Shown here piece by piece: positions 11,547 through 24,330 of a DNA stretch of 64,000 bases. The notes beneath the pieces are model-generated. The model was not told where the DNA came from, made no database searches, and saw only the letters and a program-made list of their open reading frames with translations. Source of the stretch: Aphrophora alni. Taxonomy: Eukaryota > Arthropoda > Insecta > Hemiptera > Aphrophoridae. Location: assembly GCA_963513935.1 (NCBI GenBank), contig OY740777.1, positions 14,495,092 to 14,559,091 on the forward strand. The letters run 5' to 3'. The position numbers were made by a program, and so were the translations under genes. Position 1 is the stretch's first letter, and the number at the start of each line of letters is the position of its first letter.

Positions 11547-12593
11547 AAGTGATTACCAAACCACGAATAAAACACTAACACAATTAATGTTAGAAAATTT
11601 AATAAACCCTTGTGTACATTTCATTAACATAACCACCATCCTCAGAAGGATATAAACCAATACTCAAGAGGGATATAAACTAATACTCTTGAAGGATATA
11701 AACCAATACTCAAGAGGGATACAAACATATTCTCAAGAAGGATATTAACCAATACTCAAGAAGAATATAAACCAATACTCAAACGGGATATAAACATATA
11801 TTCAAGAAGGATACTCAAGTGCAATGTAAATCAATACTTAAGAGGGATATAAACTAATACTCAAGAAGAATATAAACCAATACTCAAGAAGAATATAAAC
11901 CAATACTCAAGAAGAATATAAACCAATACTCAAGAAGGATATAAACAAATTCACAAGAAGATATAAACCAATACTCAAGAAGAATATAAGCCAATACTCA
12001 AGAGGGATATAAACAAATTCACAAGAAGATATAAACCAATACTCAAGAAGAATATAAACCAATACTCAAGAGGGATATAAACAAATTCACAAGAAGATAT
12101 AAACCAATACTCAAGAAGAATATAAACCAATACTCAAGAGGGATATAAACAAATTCTCAAGAAGATATAAACCCATACTCAAGAAGAATATAAAACAATA
12201 CTCAAGAGGGATATAAACAAATTCACAAGAAGATATAAACCAATACTCAAGAAGAATATAAACCAATACTCAAGAGGGATATAAACAAATTCACAAGAAG
12301 ATATAAACCAATACTCAAGAAGAATATAAACCAATACTCAAGAGGGATATAAACAAATTCTCAAGAAGATATAAACCCATACTCAAGAAGAATATAAAAC
12401 AATACTCAAGAGGGATATAAACAAATTCACAAGAAGATATAAACCAATACTCAAGAAGAATATAAACCAATACTCAAGAGAAATAAACCAATATCCAAGT
12501 ATGTTACCGAAAAGTACATAATTGTTTATTAAACTTTCATACGTTAATTGTGTTAGCGTTTTATTTCTGGTTTGGGGATTACTTCTTTCATTT
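11547..12593. mobile_element. Inverted-repeat element carrying an internal minisatellite
   Basis: The left arm 11,547-11,617 and right arm 12,514-12,593 are inverted copies of about 70 bp. Both read GATTACC or GATTCCC, CAAACC, AATAAAACACTAACACAATT or its near-copy, and a TTTAATAAAC block. Between them lies a tandem array of about 22-23-bp units. Such terminal-inverted-repeat elements with internal minisatellites are known among non-autonomous transposons, but I do not recognise this family. No coding sequence is present. Confidence 0.75.
11640..12500. repeat. 22-23-bp minisatellite with a 68-bp higher-order period
   Basis: The basic unit is TATAAACCAATACTCAAGAA plus a few bases. In the right half three variants alternate in fixed order (ending AAGAAGAA, AAGAGGG and CACAAGAAG), giving a 68-bp higher-order repeat present about five times. 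The left part is more irregular. Confidence 0.9.
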
Positions 12594-13049
12594 TGTTATT
12601 TACCACTAGGCTCATTGGATGTTGTATTTATACTGTTGTTATAGTTCATTAAATGCGAACATTAAATTGTAAATAATATAATACTAGATTAAGTAACGTA
12701 CTTATCTCTAGCCTTGCGGAACTGCAGGTAGTGTTTCACTTGTATTTTGTAAAAGATTTAAAACGATTTGATTTAATAAATTTTGTTATTTAATAATAAA
12801 ATTTCATTGTAAAAAAAATAAAACTAATAGATATAATTTTTGATGCTGTGTTTTATTTAATAAAATATATTAAGATTTGTAGGATAGTTGTTTTCGTTTT
12901 ATTGTTTGAATAATGATTTATTCATACTAATACTTAAATTTATATAGAATTATATCGTATCCATGTTAAAAATGATTTAAAAATACTTCTTGTATTGGTA
13001 TATGTTGTTGATATCTTATATATAATTCAGCAGAACCTAAATATATTCT
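12594..13049. other. AT-rich intergenic DNA
   Basis: No gene or clear repeat is recognised in this stretch. It contains several T- and A-rich runs and AATAAA strings but no open frame of note. Confidence 0.5.
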
Positions 13050-13440
13050 CACCCATAGTGAGAGCGGGTGTGGCGTACCCGACAATCCTAGCTGGATCTA
13101 CACCTTTTTCATGTAGTGTTGGGTTAGATTTCTCTCTTTCATCTTTCCTATCAGGTCTCTCTTGACCAACTCTTGTTCTTTTCTGACCCTGACGCTATTA
13201 GAGTATTCAAGGGCTAGGGGTATTTATTTTATCTTCTTTTATTTTTACTATAAGGCGATGATGAGCAAAATGTTTTTCGTCTTTAAACAACAAAAACAAA
13301 AATTTGTTTGCTACAGTTCACCTCGGCATCTACTCAACTTACAGAGATTGGTATGGTCTCATTGGAAAGCTTAGGGTTTGAGGATAAATCGTATATATAG
13401 AAAGTGACCGTGTGAGCTAATCAACGCTCACAAGAACATT
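13050..13440 (+). repeat. Unnamed interspersed repeat, most complete copy
   Basis: Diagnostic strings in order are CCTAGCTGGATCTACACC, TTTTTCATGTAGTGTTGGG, TTAGATTTCTC, CTATCAGGTCTCTCTTGACC, TGACCCTGACGCTATTAGAG, ATAAGGCGATGATG and AAACAACAAAAAC. The same order is seen at 18.2, 24.8, 25.65 and 35.9 kb and, inverted, at 16.4 and 24.2 kb. No convincing open frame or tRNA-like head is visible, so SINE, LINE 3' end or non-autonomous DNA element cannot be decided. Confidence 0.65.
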
Positions 13441-13689
13441 TTTGTAGGGTTTGTAGATGGTTTTTGGCAACAAACCTAGTAATGCCGATTTATAAAGTCC
13501 CAGTGGACTGATTGTCATGCAGTTTAATTTAAATGAAAGATAATTTTGCCATTATTTTCAAAAAAATATGAAATGTCAGTTTTATTTCATTTTTATATTC
13601 TAAAACATATTTTTAAAACACACACAGCCCTATCTATTACTGCATAAGTCACAAATCATACCGTAGTCATTAGTAGTACATTTGATATA

Positions 13690-14060
13690 TCAGCTGTTTT
13701 AAGTTCGTATACATTGTTTAATTGGTTGCTATGGTAATTTAATTTGGTGTATGCTAGGCCCAATCTATGAATTTTAATGCTGAATTATAAAATGGACATA
13801 ATTAGCTGTTTTAAATATGCATTACTATTTGGTTGCTATGATAACTAAATTTGTATGTAAAATCACAAAATCAAGTTAAAAACACTTTTCAAATTGTTTC
13901 ACTTTGGTCTATGCTAGCCCTAACCTATTTTTATGGGCTAAAGAATTCTTCCTCGCCCATTCAACGTACAGAGAAGAGGATGGTTTCTTTGGAAAGCTTA
14001 ATGTGTGAAGGATCAATGATATAAATAGAACGTTACCGTATGACCTTGATTGATTTTATT
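13690..14060. repeat. Direct repeats neighbouring the interspersed element
   Basis: TTGGTTGCTATGGTAA near 13,722 recurs as TTGGTTGCTATGATAA near 13,830. The stretch with CTTACAGAGA, TTGGAAAGCTTA and ATATAGAAAGTGACCGT at 13,336-13,410 recurs as TACAGAGA, TTGGAAAGCTTA and AAATAGAACGTTACCGT at 13,968-14,040. This suggests that two copies of one larger element stand in tandem. Confidence 0.5.
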
Positions 14061-14214
14061 TGGAGTTTAAAGAGCCTTTTAGAAACCAGTCATGCCATAG
14101 CGACCGATGACCTATGGTGCAACTAAAGCCTCCTCACTCTAGGTTAGCAGATTTGTTTCCCTTACGAGTTTAAGTAATCCACTAACTACCTCTTCCAACG
14201 ATAGTTATCAGGAA

Positions 14215-14600
14215 TAAATTTTGTTATTGGTCAGAGTCTCACAATTGAAAATTATGTGGTCTGCGGTCTTCTTACCTTGCCCGCACAGTTTACACAGTTA
14301 TTCCATGATAAGCTCCTATTCTGTGCAAGTGCCCTCTTAGACCATAGTGTCCCGTAAGGTGTCCGAGTTGTACCCTACCTCGGGTTATTATTGTCTTTTC
14401 AGGACTACCTGAAGGGATGTCCTTAAGTAATGATTTATTATGAGAGTGCTCATTAAGGCTTCCCCATCTTTGCTAATGTTTTCTATAAACCCACCTAATT
14501 ATGGCCATCTTTCCCAGACACACGGATATTTCTACAGCTGGCCTACATATTCAGGTCCTACAAATTCTGATGGAGAAACCTGATTTAACCTCCACAAGGG
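14215..14600 (-). pseudogene. Non-LTR retrotransposon fragment (RNase H end and C-terminal Cys motif)
   Basis: Read on the minus strand, the segment gives FVGPEYVGQL (RNase H tail), then HLTGHYGLRGHLHRIGAYHG, then after a one-base frameshift LCKLCGQGKKTADHIIFNCE and a stop. L-T-G-H...L...H-L-H-R-I-G followed by C-x2-C...H...C is the usual C-terminal signature of non-LTR elements that encode RNase H. Stops in the part between 14,370 and 14,560 and the frameshift show it is dead. It shares the HLHRIG core with the insertion at 50.4 kb but is much more decayed. I found no target-site duplication. Confidence 0.75.
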
Positions 14601-14699
14601 AATTTTTGCGGTCCTTTTGAAATGGTTTACTCAGGATATAGTTGTCTCTACCTGTTCTTAGCCACGGACAACTTTACGTTACATTATCCCGTGGGAACA

Positions 14700-15078
14700 G
14701 ATCAGAAAACGTAAGTCATAGTCATAGTCATAGATAGGGAACAAGGAAAACTATTCCTTGGCAGAGAAGCTTGCTTCGGTACGAAAGTTGTATACAAAGA
14801 GTACACACCATCCAAAAAATGATCCTTTACAGATTTATAAAAAAAAAAAAAAATGAAATTTTGAAGACATTTGTCCACAACTTCCTGACATAAAAAGTAC
14901 CTGTGAAATATGTAAATAAAATATACAAAAATGATTAAAATTTTTTAGAAGTTTACAAAACTGATTTTTAAATACCATGAAAATGTAAAGAAGGTCCCCC
15001 ATTTAAAGTTATTCATAAGATTTACGAGATGCCAAAGGTCACTGTAAAGCAAATGATTGAACTAATATTATAAAGTTT
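14700..15078. other. Intergenic DNA
   Basis: A short GTCATA triplication occurs at about 14,716-14,734. The remainder is AT-rich with no recognised gene. Confidence 0.4.
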
Positions 15079-15433
15079 ACAATAATGATTCGAATTTGCC
15101 CCTAACCACAATCACTAGAAACTTTAAAATAAAACACAATTATCTGATTAATTGTTCTTTATTAATTATTTCCACTAAAATGCCCTGATGTACATTTCGA
15201 TAACATGGTTATCATCATGGAGGGTCTTTCTTATAAACTAAATCTATCTAGTAGATATGTAAGTTTAGATTTCGTTTATAAGCAAGACCCTCCGATGATG
15301 ATAACCATGTTATCGAAATGTACATCAGGGCATTTAGTGGAAATAATTAATAAAGAACAATTAATCAGATAATTGTGTTTTATTTTAAAGTTTCTATTGA
15401 TTGTGGTTAAGGGCAAATTCGAATCATTATTGT
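15079..15433. mobile_element. Long palindrome (foldback element), about 170-bp arms
   Basis: The arms 15,079-15,235 and 15,275-15,433 are nearly exact reverse complements: ACAATAATGATTCGAATTTG at the left end matches CAAATTCGAATCATTATTGT at the right. GCCCTGATGTACATTTCGAT pairs with its complement nearer the centre. The central loop is about 35 bp. A transcript would fold into a long hairpin. One strand stays open for about 99 codons across it by chance. The class is unknown; foldback transposons or a head-to-head duplication are possible. Confidence 0.85.
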
Positions 15434-16380
15434 GAATTTCACCACAGTGCTCATCAAGATTGTATCTTATAAAGTTTAGTTTATCTGTAATAAAGATTTT
15501 ACTGACACATGAACGAAGTATAATGAGAGTTATTTCACGAATTAATAAAACCGGTGCCAAAGTTTTGCGCGGCAATATCCATATTCAGATATTATGAGTA
15601 CAAAAAATAGCAGTCTGTTCTGTGTGCACTACAGCACAAATGACTTAACGGTTTATAATAAACTTAAATATGTGAACGTATTCTGACCTTATCCGAATTT
15701 GTTTTCATATTTTAATAACTGGAAATTGAAGAGGGGGTACATACAAATTTTGCTTAAATGTTTAGAAAAAGTCCACGGGCAGACCAATGGAGCGTGCATT
15801 ATGATTTATTTCATTAAATTAAAAAAAAAAAAAATTCTTTGTCTTTTTTAAATATATATATATATATTTAATATATTTATTTAAAGTAGGGGACTGTATT
15901 TTAATTTCATAATGCAAGTTGTAATAGTTCGTTTTTAGGCGATATGTGTCTTCTAGTTCAACCCCAGCAATTTCATATTTCAATTTGTATTTATCGTTTA
16001 GTTTTTTTATTTGCTAAAGTGCGATATATTCTTTCTTTTGTCTAAATACTGTTTCTGCTTGTTTTATTCTTTTTTTTTGTTATATAGTGTAATGAAAGGA
16101 ACGGAAAAAAAGTCCTAAGTAAAACATAAAGTTTGTTTGTGAATAATCGGTGAAAACTATAATCAGTTATGGTCCTATTAGAAAGACGTATTTCCTCAAA
16201 ATCGGCTGCAAAGATTTCGTTCAAATTATTATAAATTATGAACATTAATTACGTAAATCTTTAACCAAAACCACAAGTACTAAATAATAATAATAAAAAA
16301 TTGAAATTATCTATGATCGCCGTTTTTTAGACTCGACTTTATAAAATTCAATTTACATTTATTTATATTCTTTTAATTTA
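15434..16380. other. AT-rich intergenic DNA
   Basis: There is a short TA run at about 15,851-15,868 and A/T homopolymers. I see no gene. Confidence 0.4.
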
Positions 16381-16384
16381 AACG

Positions 16385-16600
16385 CAAAAAGGTATTTCGG
16401 TCATCATCGCCTTATAAAAACGAACAAATTTACATAAAATACAAATCTCTCGCTTTACAAATACTCTAATATCGTCAGGGTCGGAAAAGAACAAGAGTTC
16501 GTTAAGGGAGAGATTATAGAACAAATAAATAGAGGGTCTAACCAAATACTACTTGAAACATGATGTAGATACAGTTAGGTCCACGGGATTATCAGTCCCG
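16385..16600 (-). repeat. Unnamed interspersed repeat, inverted copy
   Basis: Reverse complement of the 13,050 family: CATCATCGCCTTATAAAAAC, then CTCTAATATCGTCAGGGTC, GAACAAGAGTTCGTTAAGG and GGGTCTAACC appear in the expected order. Confidence 0.6.
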
Positions 16601-17235
16601 TACTCACTATTAGTAAGATTTAATTTTGTGTTGTTTAGAAAACAAATATAGCCTTATTTAAATATATAAATTCAATTTTAAATAATTAGTTTACAGTGCA
16701 ATTTAGAAGAAAATACGATATGGATATTAAAAAAAAAAAATTTGTTCCTTCTATTTTAATGACGTTTAAAAAAAAAAAAGTTTCACACAATATTAATTTC
16801 TTCTCAATAGTAATAAATAACTGTTCAGATCGTCCAAATTTATAATTAGTATTATCTTCATTATAAACTATTCTACTCTGCAAGCTGTTTCGTATGTTTA
16901 ATTGGATATGAGATAGATAGTGCAATGTTTCAGTACATTTTGTTTTGTATTGTTTCCGCTCTACTAAACCATCCCACCTGAATGCTCTCTTGACCCTAAT
17001 TCTCTTTTTCCACTTGAATTGACTTCAGTTGTCCAAGTTATTTGTACAACTCGTTTACACTTTAGGACAATACCAAAATTTGTTATATTTATCATACATA
17101 TTTGTTTTCGCCATTCCGACTACTGATTAATAATTAAATCAGTAGAACTTTAAAGAACTTGTGTGTTTGTTATGTGTCGTGTGTTCATAATTTCTATTTT
17201 AAACTAAGACAACGGTAATACCCGCATAACACTTG
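16601..17235. other. AT-rich intergenic DNA
   Basis: No gene is recognised; A runs occur at about 16,728 and 16,769. Confidence 0.4.
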
Positions 17236-17300
17236 AAAATGGCTGAATAGCCGAAACGGCCGTAGTGAAATAACTACAGACAAACATAGACTATTGTGAC
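17236..17300 (+). repeat. Stem-GAAACG cassette
   Basis: The string AAATGGCTGAATAGCCGAAA followed by CGGCCG forms a small GGCT/AGCC stem followed by GAAACG. Similar stem-plus-GAAACG cassettes sit at 9.9 kb and in the foldback at 29.68 kb. Strings of this form are common in Penelope-like and other dispersed repeats, but no coding part is present to confirm a class. Confidence 0.4.
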
Positions 17301-17569
17301 GGTAAGTCTTATAATATATTTAATTATATTTATCTTCTCACTTTTAACTAATAGGCCTGTTTGATTATATATAAAAGTGAAGTTTATTAGAAAAGTTTTT
17401 TAACCTGAGTTGTTCGCTGTAAGTTTAATTCGGAGTATACAAAAACATATGATAAGTAACTGTTCATTCAACGTGGGGCAATACTTTTTTAAAGATAGAA
17501 CAACTCTGCCTTACTCTCTCGCATATAATTAGTATGAGAAAGTCAATCTAGGTCTAGTTTTTTGCAGAT

Positions 17570-17879
17570 AAATACGTTTTGAAGTCTCCCGCTTTCGGAT
17601 ATGATGTCTGTGGTACATGCAAAACATCCTTCTATATTGGTGGTCCATATAGAACCACGGAGCTCCCAACCATTAAGGTCCTTTTCTTACTGGATACCAG
17701 TCCATCCATATTGAACATAACCTACTCCACAACTTTTAACTCCTTCTTTGCCTTCTTGACACTTTCACCGATATGTTCAACCATTGACATATTTCTGTCG
17801 AAGGAGACATCAAGATATTTCACTGAACCCTTGGAAGAGATGTCAACATCTTCGACCACCATGCTAACTTCTTGCCCCT
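17570..17879 (-). pseudogene. Non-LTR reverse transcriptase fragment (palm/thumb end)
   Basis: On the minus strand the frame reads VSMVVEDVDISSKGSVKYLD, VSFDRNMSMVEHIGESVKKA, KKELKVVE, a TAG stop, VMFNMDGLVSSKKRTLMVGS, SVVLYGPPI and another stop. Non-LTR reverse transcriptases of the R1/Jockey type have the pattern V-K-Y-L-G-V...D-x2-L/M-S...E-H-I...K-R...L-Y-G-A-P-I-W just after the catalytic region. The catalytic F-A-D-D box is not present and two stops interrupt it, so this is a dead fragment. Confidence 0.75.
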
Positions 17880-18021
17880 AGTTGTCTTTAGGACTGTCAA
17901 TCCAGTCAAACTAAGCTCTCATCTTCAAGTTTGACTCAGATAAGCATGATAAGCAAGTAAAATTAAATTACGATTCCTTAGAAATTTGGAAAATACATAA
18001 ATGTTTCCATTCACTTACCTG

Positions 18022-18054
<33 letters not shown>

Positions 18055-18185
18055 TTCGAAAAGTATTTCTTTTTTATTTGTGGCTTGGAATATTGCTTTG
18101 GGTTACACATATTCAAGTACAATTTAATAAAAAACGTTAAGTCAGTTTTGGAAAAAATATGAATTTTTATGTTTGGTTTTGTAAT
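17880..18185. other. Intergenic DNA with a 28-bp poly-T run
   Basis: The T run at about 18,021-18,049 could be the poly-A tail of a minus-strand retroelement. Nothing else is recognised. Confidence 0.4.
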
Positions 18186-18189
18186 AGCT

Positions 18190-18320
18190 TCACTTAAGGG
18201 TGGTACCTATAGTGGTACGGTCGTGACAATTCCAAAGAACCCTAGCTGGATTTACAACTTTTTTCATGTTGTATTGGGTTAGATTTCTCTTTTTCATATT
18301 TCCTATCAGGTATCGCTACT
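18190..18320 (+). repeat. Unnamed interspersed repeat, copy
   Basis: The strings CCTAGCTGGATTTACAAC, TTTTTCATGTTGTATTGGG, TTAGATTTCTC and CTATCAGGTATCGC match the 5' half of the 13,050 copy. The second half is missing and is replaced by a different repeat containing GATTCAAATTTGGTATGTGG, also found near 19,140. Confidence 0.6.
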
Positions 18321-18599
18321 ACATCTTAAACGGGTGAATTGATTTGATTCAAATTTGGTATGTGGGAGTATTTTACCCACATCTCAAGGTTTTCCCCTTC
18401 CTGTATTTTGATAACTTAAAATTTGGATTAAACACAAAATTAAGAGAAAAATACACAAAATTTGTATACACATTGATATGGGCAGAATTATCAAAATATT
18501 TTAAATGTGTCCCCTGGTTTTCAAAATGTCTCTTTTGTACAAATTTTAACACTATCTCAGTACTTTACTTCCCTCATAAATTTAAATAAATTAACATTA

Positions 18600-19248
18600 C
18601 AATCTTACTTATTGAAATACTTACTTTATTTAACCGTTCATAGTGATGGTGCTTAACATCATTCACTCGGCAACGGTGCATTTTATACTTAGAGTTTGTA
18701 TAACCTTCAGAGTTCAATACTAGCAGATGATATTTTAAGATTTAAGTAACATAGATCCGGTATATGTCCTCTGATACTCTCACATTAATTAGTTCCTGGC
18801 CTTGGAAAATAGTTGATTGTTTGAATTTGGTTAGTTCTCAGAGTTCTATCTAGAAGTAACCGGTTTCTCTGTGAATCTCTTGAAAAGTTCATAATATAAC
18901 AGAAACAGTCTAAGATTATTGATGTTACACAAATTCAAGATTTTGCAAATTGAATTAAAAACAGTTTTTGAGCATTTTTATTTTACTACAGGAAGAATGG
19001 GTAAAATTTTTATATCGATGTTTTTGTGGATATATCGATTTTTTGACTAATTAGTCCTAAAAGGTGGTTTATTGAATGATGTCGCTCTGTCTTCTGTCTT
19101 TGTCATGTTCTACAGGCTAAATCCGTGGACTGAATTTAATCAAATTTGGTATCTGGGGGTATTTTGGTCTGTTAAAAAATAAAATAAATAATAAAAATTG
19201 AAATAAATTAAACGTTTTAAAGTATTATATTATATGTAAAAATATCTT
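18600..19248. other. Intergenic DNA with diffuse repeats
   Basis: The segment near 19,000-19,160 (TTGTGGATATATCGATTTTT, then CTGTCTTCTGTC and CAAATTTGGTATCTGGGGGT) resembles parts of 18,340-18,380 and 38,740-38,830. No gene is seen. Confidence 0.4.
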
Positions 19249-19253
19249 CAATA

Positions 19254-19400
19254 TAGGGTGTGCCATTTTAATAGAGACAGGTCTAACAAACTGCAAGAGT
19301 AGGAAATACTTCTCATATCTTATAAAATTATTTCCATATTTGTTCTAAATAAAGTTTGGGCTAGTGGCCTTAGGAAAAATACAAAAAGTAACAATTTTCT
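19254..19400. repeat. Interspersed repeat, GGGTGTGCCATTTTAATAGA copy
   Basis: Second member of the family at 10,940. The shared order is GGTGTG(C/T)CATTTTAAT, GAGACA, CTAA(C/A)AAAC and GCAAGAG. It is non-coding. Confidence 0.5.
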
Positions 19401-19699
19401 CAAAAATCAGTCCTCACAATTTTAATTCTAATTGTAGTCACATAAACAAATTGCATTTCTTGCTATTGTCATAAACAAATAGTTTATCATTAAAAAACAC
19501 GAAAAGCGGTATAAAACTTTTGTAAAAGACGCCATTTTTGAAAATCAGATCTGCCGATTTCATTCAAGTTTTAGAGAAATGTAAAAACTTTCAATTACCC
19601 ATGTCCAAAATAGCAATTACAAATTTACAATATTCGCCCTATTAAGTTCCTATAACACAAACAAACCCGTCCAATAAATTAGTTCTCTTAATGGATCGT

Positions 19700-20736
19700 A
19701 GAGCTAGCTCCAGCTAATTAATAGTTCAGTTTTATTATCATTTCATTCTCAAATATTTCTGGCTGCAGTGCAGTCTACGCCTCTTTATTATGCAGTTGTC
19801 CAAGGCTGGTGTTTTAGCAGTAATTGTGTTTGTGTTTGTTGGCAATAATGTTCAAGTGATAAGTCAATATGTTTTATTAAGCAGGATATGAAAAATACAC
19901 TTGACACAGTTGATAAGACGAAAGTTTTATTATTTTTGTAAATTTGGTCGCTCGCAGACCTCGAATTTTGTATTAATATTTACAGATTGAACAACTGTAT
20001 AAAATATGTTATTTTACACAATTGTATTGTAAAATTACAGCTGTGATGATAAACTGGATAAGCTCCTTATGACAATGGTATAAATACAATGAAAACTGTA
20101 AATGTATAATACACGCCGACTTTTAAGATAATATTTAGATTTAGATACTGCATAAACTGATTTTCTATGTTATAAACTTTTCCCCAACGTAAATTACAGC
20201 TGTTAAGATTTATTTTATAAATATTCCTGAATCTTAATATTAGTTTATTTTCCATTTTGGGCACAATTTTGGGTCATTAATAACATATTTCACTAAAATT
20301 TCATTGAAATTGGTTGAGCTGATTTTGAGAAATTGGTTATTTTATGAAAAGTAGTTTTGAATATTAGGGGACTGATAAGTTTTGTTTGTTTGGGTCTTTA
20401 TATGCTGCCTAAATTCGTTAGAACCGATATTGAAAAAATAGGAACTTTTAAGCAATAACATCCCCAAATGTTAAGTTGTCAACAAACAACGATGTAAAAT
20501 ATTTGTTGACAAAAAATACGACAGAGAAACATCATTAAAAACAATTTTTAGGACTCAGGAGTTATCTAAACGCATTTATACTCAAGAAACAAGACTTAGA
20601 TTTATTAACCCATCACATAACTGTCTTTATACTGCTTATATATATATATATATATATGGGAAAGTATTAATACTGCGTATATATGAATTAAATATATAAA
20701 GTATTACAACGAAGTTCTGTTTAAACTGTGGTGGCC
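19700..20736. other. AT-rich intergenic DNA with a TA microsatellite
   Basis: A TA run occupies about 20,637-20,657. No gene is recognised in this stretch. Confidence 0.4.
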
Positions 20737-20799
20737 CTATTTAAAAAAAAAAATATCAAGGGGCTTTGTGTGATTAATTGTACATTTATGGATTTTATA

Positions 20800-21130
20800 T
20801 TTAGCCTTCCCCATGTATTTTAGTTGGTAATTCACTGGACAGTGTCCGGACAGAAGATCAATAATCAGCCGAAGCTCCCCTTCTGCTGAGTTCCAGTAAA
20901 TTTTATCTCTTGTCCTAGTGTAGACTATACGTTTTTTGGTTTGTCTTAGACCATGGAGGGTGGTCCAATACTTGATCTTTTTACCAGATTTCCATGATAT
21001 TTTGAAGATATTATGGTTTATAAACGCCAAAGAATGGTTCGTGACCAACAAAATCAGCCTCAGCCCCTTCCTTGACAAGACGATCCACTGTTTCATTTCC
21101 TGGTATGTCCTGGCACCCAAAATATTCTAT
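20800..21130 (-). pseudogene. Non-LTR retrotransposon RNase H fragment
   Basis: On the minus strand WVPGH appears, then after a frame change PGNETVDRLVKEGAEADFVG and HEPFFGVYKP, then after a stop and further frame changes WTTLHGLRQTKK and ELRLIIDLLSGHCPVNYQLK, YMGKAKYK. The order W-V-P-G-H...G-N-E-x-x-D-x-L...G-x-E-P...L-L-S-G-H-C is the RNase H end and following linker of non-LTR elements. At least two frameshifts and one stop make it a pseudogene. It differs from the 50.4-kb copy (D-R-L-V-K-E-G versus D-E-L-A-R-S-G), so it is another family. Confidence 0.75.
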
Positions 21131-21149
21131 AGAAATGTCTGAAATTAAA

Positions 21150-23380
21150 ATTAATTAATTTAGAACAGCGGGAAAAGAATCACGTTGTTGTTTCAGTAAT
21201 TACTCCTGCTAATGTTCAGAGTGGTGTACAGTTTGTCTTGTATGTAAGTTTAGCTGCATTTTCATGTTTTGAAGGCGCACTTAGATAAATAATGTGTTCT
21301 AAGCTTTATTTGTACTCAAGTGTTGTTCAATAATCGATATTTATTTAGTTTAAGAACGTTTTTAATTATTAAATAAGTTGAAAAAAAATGATATCAGTAA
21401 GAAATTAAGTTTTTAAAATGTTACAGTTAATTTTATTCTTTTGTTAACTAGTAAATAAAATTAAAATTATTAAACATTTATAAAATAATTATTAATAGTA
21501 TTTAGACAAAGAGTTTGTGTATGTATGTAAGTGTTGGTTTGAGCATACACACACCACTACACATCACCAAGTAATATTCTGTTATTCTTTCACAGCAAAA
21601 CTTTGTATTTTAAATCAGAATGTTTACTAAGTTGGCGGCCATTATTAAGAAAATAATACCGACATAGCATTTTTAATTCTGCTGGAATAAAGTGTAATAT
21701 GGGTCATAATGGGTTTACAGTGACAATTAATCTTTCCATACATTTTGTTGACATACCTAACACATTAAAAAATAAATCGCTAGTCGTACATCCCTTTTTA
21801 CGCCTGGACGTACTACTAGATAGTTATTCTTCGGTAGATATATGATCAGTATATCAAGTTTCAGTCACTGTATTTATTAGCTTTCGTAGCCAGGATGCAA
21901 ATGTGTATCTCTCCACTTTATCTCACCGGTTTGGGTCATCACCGGTACTATTTTAATCCTCTCTCAGATGAATTAAATGGGAATTTCTATTATAAAATAT
22001 AATTCCTGCTTCTTGTTAGATTGGTGAACACTGTAACATGTGTGTACGATAAGTTGCATCTTATAGTCTTGCAGGCGCACTTTGAGAAATATTAAATATT
22101 TTATTTATCTAAAACTATTTAGAATACACTATTCGAATTGTAACAAGACTGATTAACTTTTTCATTACGATACAATTTTCAACCCATCACAGGTAAAAGC
22201 AATCATGGTAATAACCATTAGAACGTCAAGGTTTTTAAAACTACATTTAATTAATGAGCTGAACTTCAGTTATATTTGATTTTCTAACTTAATGTAGATA
22301 TCTAACTTTTGTGTTGTGCGTAGTGAGTTTTTATTGTGACGACAAAATATCCTCCTCACTTTAAGTGGCAAAACAGAAAAAAACTAAATTGGCTATAGAC
22401 CATCTCTTGCCTTTTAAGTCGCAAGACAACTATGACAAAGTGGATACTCGTTTCATACACTGGGAGAGAAAAAAGCTATTAATTCATTTTTTGTACTTGG
22501 AGCAAATACTAATAAGTTTGATACAATTCAACATATCGGTCGTTCAAAATCTTTGATGCTAAATTTCATTATAATTTCGATAAATTCACAACAATCCATA
22601 ACAATCAGCTGATTCTTTTTGTGTGTAAATATGGTATTTAGATTAATGGTCATATGATATAGTCTACATCTCTCAGTAATGCACATTAATGGACGCTGTT
22701 TTATTGATACTCTTTGTTCCATAGTTTGGACTTTCCATACGAAATTAAACGGGTGGAGTAATTTATTCTTTACTTTCAATAATACAAATTACGGTTTTTG
22801 AGATAATTTTAATAATTTTTAAACTCCCGCCATTTTGAAACGGATTATTCGATCAAGTAATTATTTTTTCAAACTAGGTCTTTACATTGATGAGTACCGT
22901 GCAAAAATTCAATTCTATCGGTTGAAGCGTTCTAGAAATATAAGTGATCTATAAAAAAAAAAAAAAATGACGGATAGCTGTTCCCGGATATATGTTTAGA
23001 GAAACTTATTTTTTATTTTAATCCATATAACTACCCCTGTATTATTTTCGCCCATTATAGAAACACCCTGTATGTTTTTATTTGATTAAAAATCGAATTA
23101 CTAATGATGACTTTCAAGGTGACTAATAATCGACCTTTCACCGACTTCTTTTTGATTTTTATTACAATAAACAAGAACGGTTATTTTTGGAAACTTTATA
23201 GCTCTTTTGAAATTATATTTGATCGAAATGTGTAAAAAAACGTAATTCTGTGTTTTTTCCATATGTCAGTTTCTACAAATTATGAATTTAAAAAAATCAT
23301 AAAATGTCCTGAGATATCACTAAAATATCCCCAGATTCAAAATATGTTTAAGATCGGTTCTAGCGTTTGAAAATTCAAGC
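21150..23380. other. Gene-poor AT-rich DNA
   Basis: No supported gene. A CCCGCCATTTTGAAAC motif occurs at about 22,826. The part just before the GA microsatellite (AAGATCGGTTCTAGCGTTTG, AAAAGACAGACAGA) resembles the 3' tail of RTE-like retroposons. Confidence 0.4.
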
Positions 23381-23389
23381 ACAAAAGAC

Positions 23390-24195
<806 letters not shown>

Positions 24196-24199
24196 AAAA

Positions 24200-24330
24200 G
24201 CTTTAAACTACTCTAATAGCGTCAGGGTCAGAAGGACAAGAGCTAGTCAAGGTAGACCTGATAAGAAATAGGAAAAAGGGATCTAACCCAATACTTCGTT
24301 CAAATATATAGTCCCAGCTAGGAGAAAATC
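24200..24330 (-). repeat. Unnamed interspersed repeat, inverted copy
   Basis: Reverse complement of the 13,050 family: ACTCTAATAGCGTCAGGGTC, GACAAGAGCTAGTCAAGG, AGACCTGATAAGAAATAGG and GGATCTAACCCAATACT occur in order, then CCCAGCTAGGAG. Confidence 0.65.

Noticed and set aside
15276..15575. 99-residue minus-strand frame across the palindrome
   Set aside because: It is a chance frame over one arm of an inverted repeat; no family motif.
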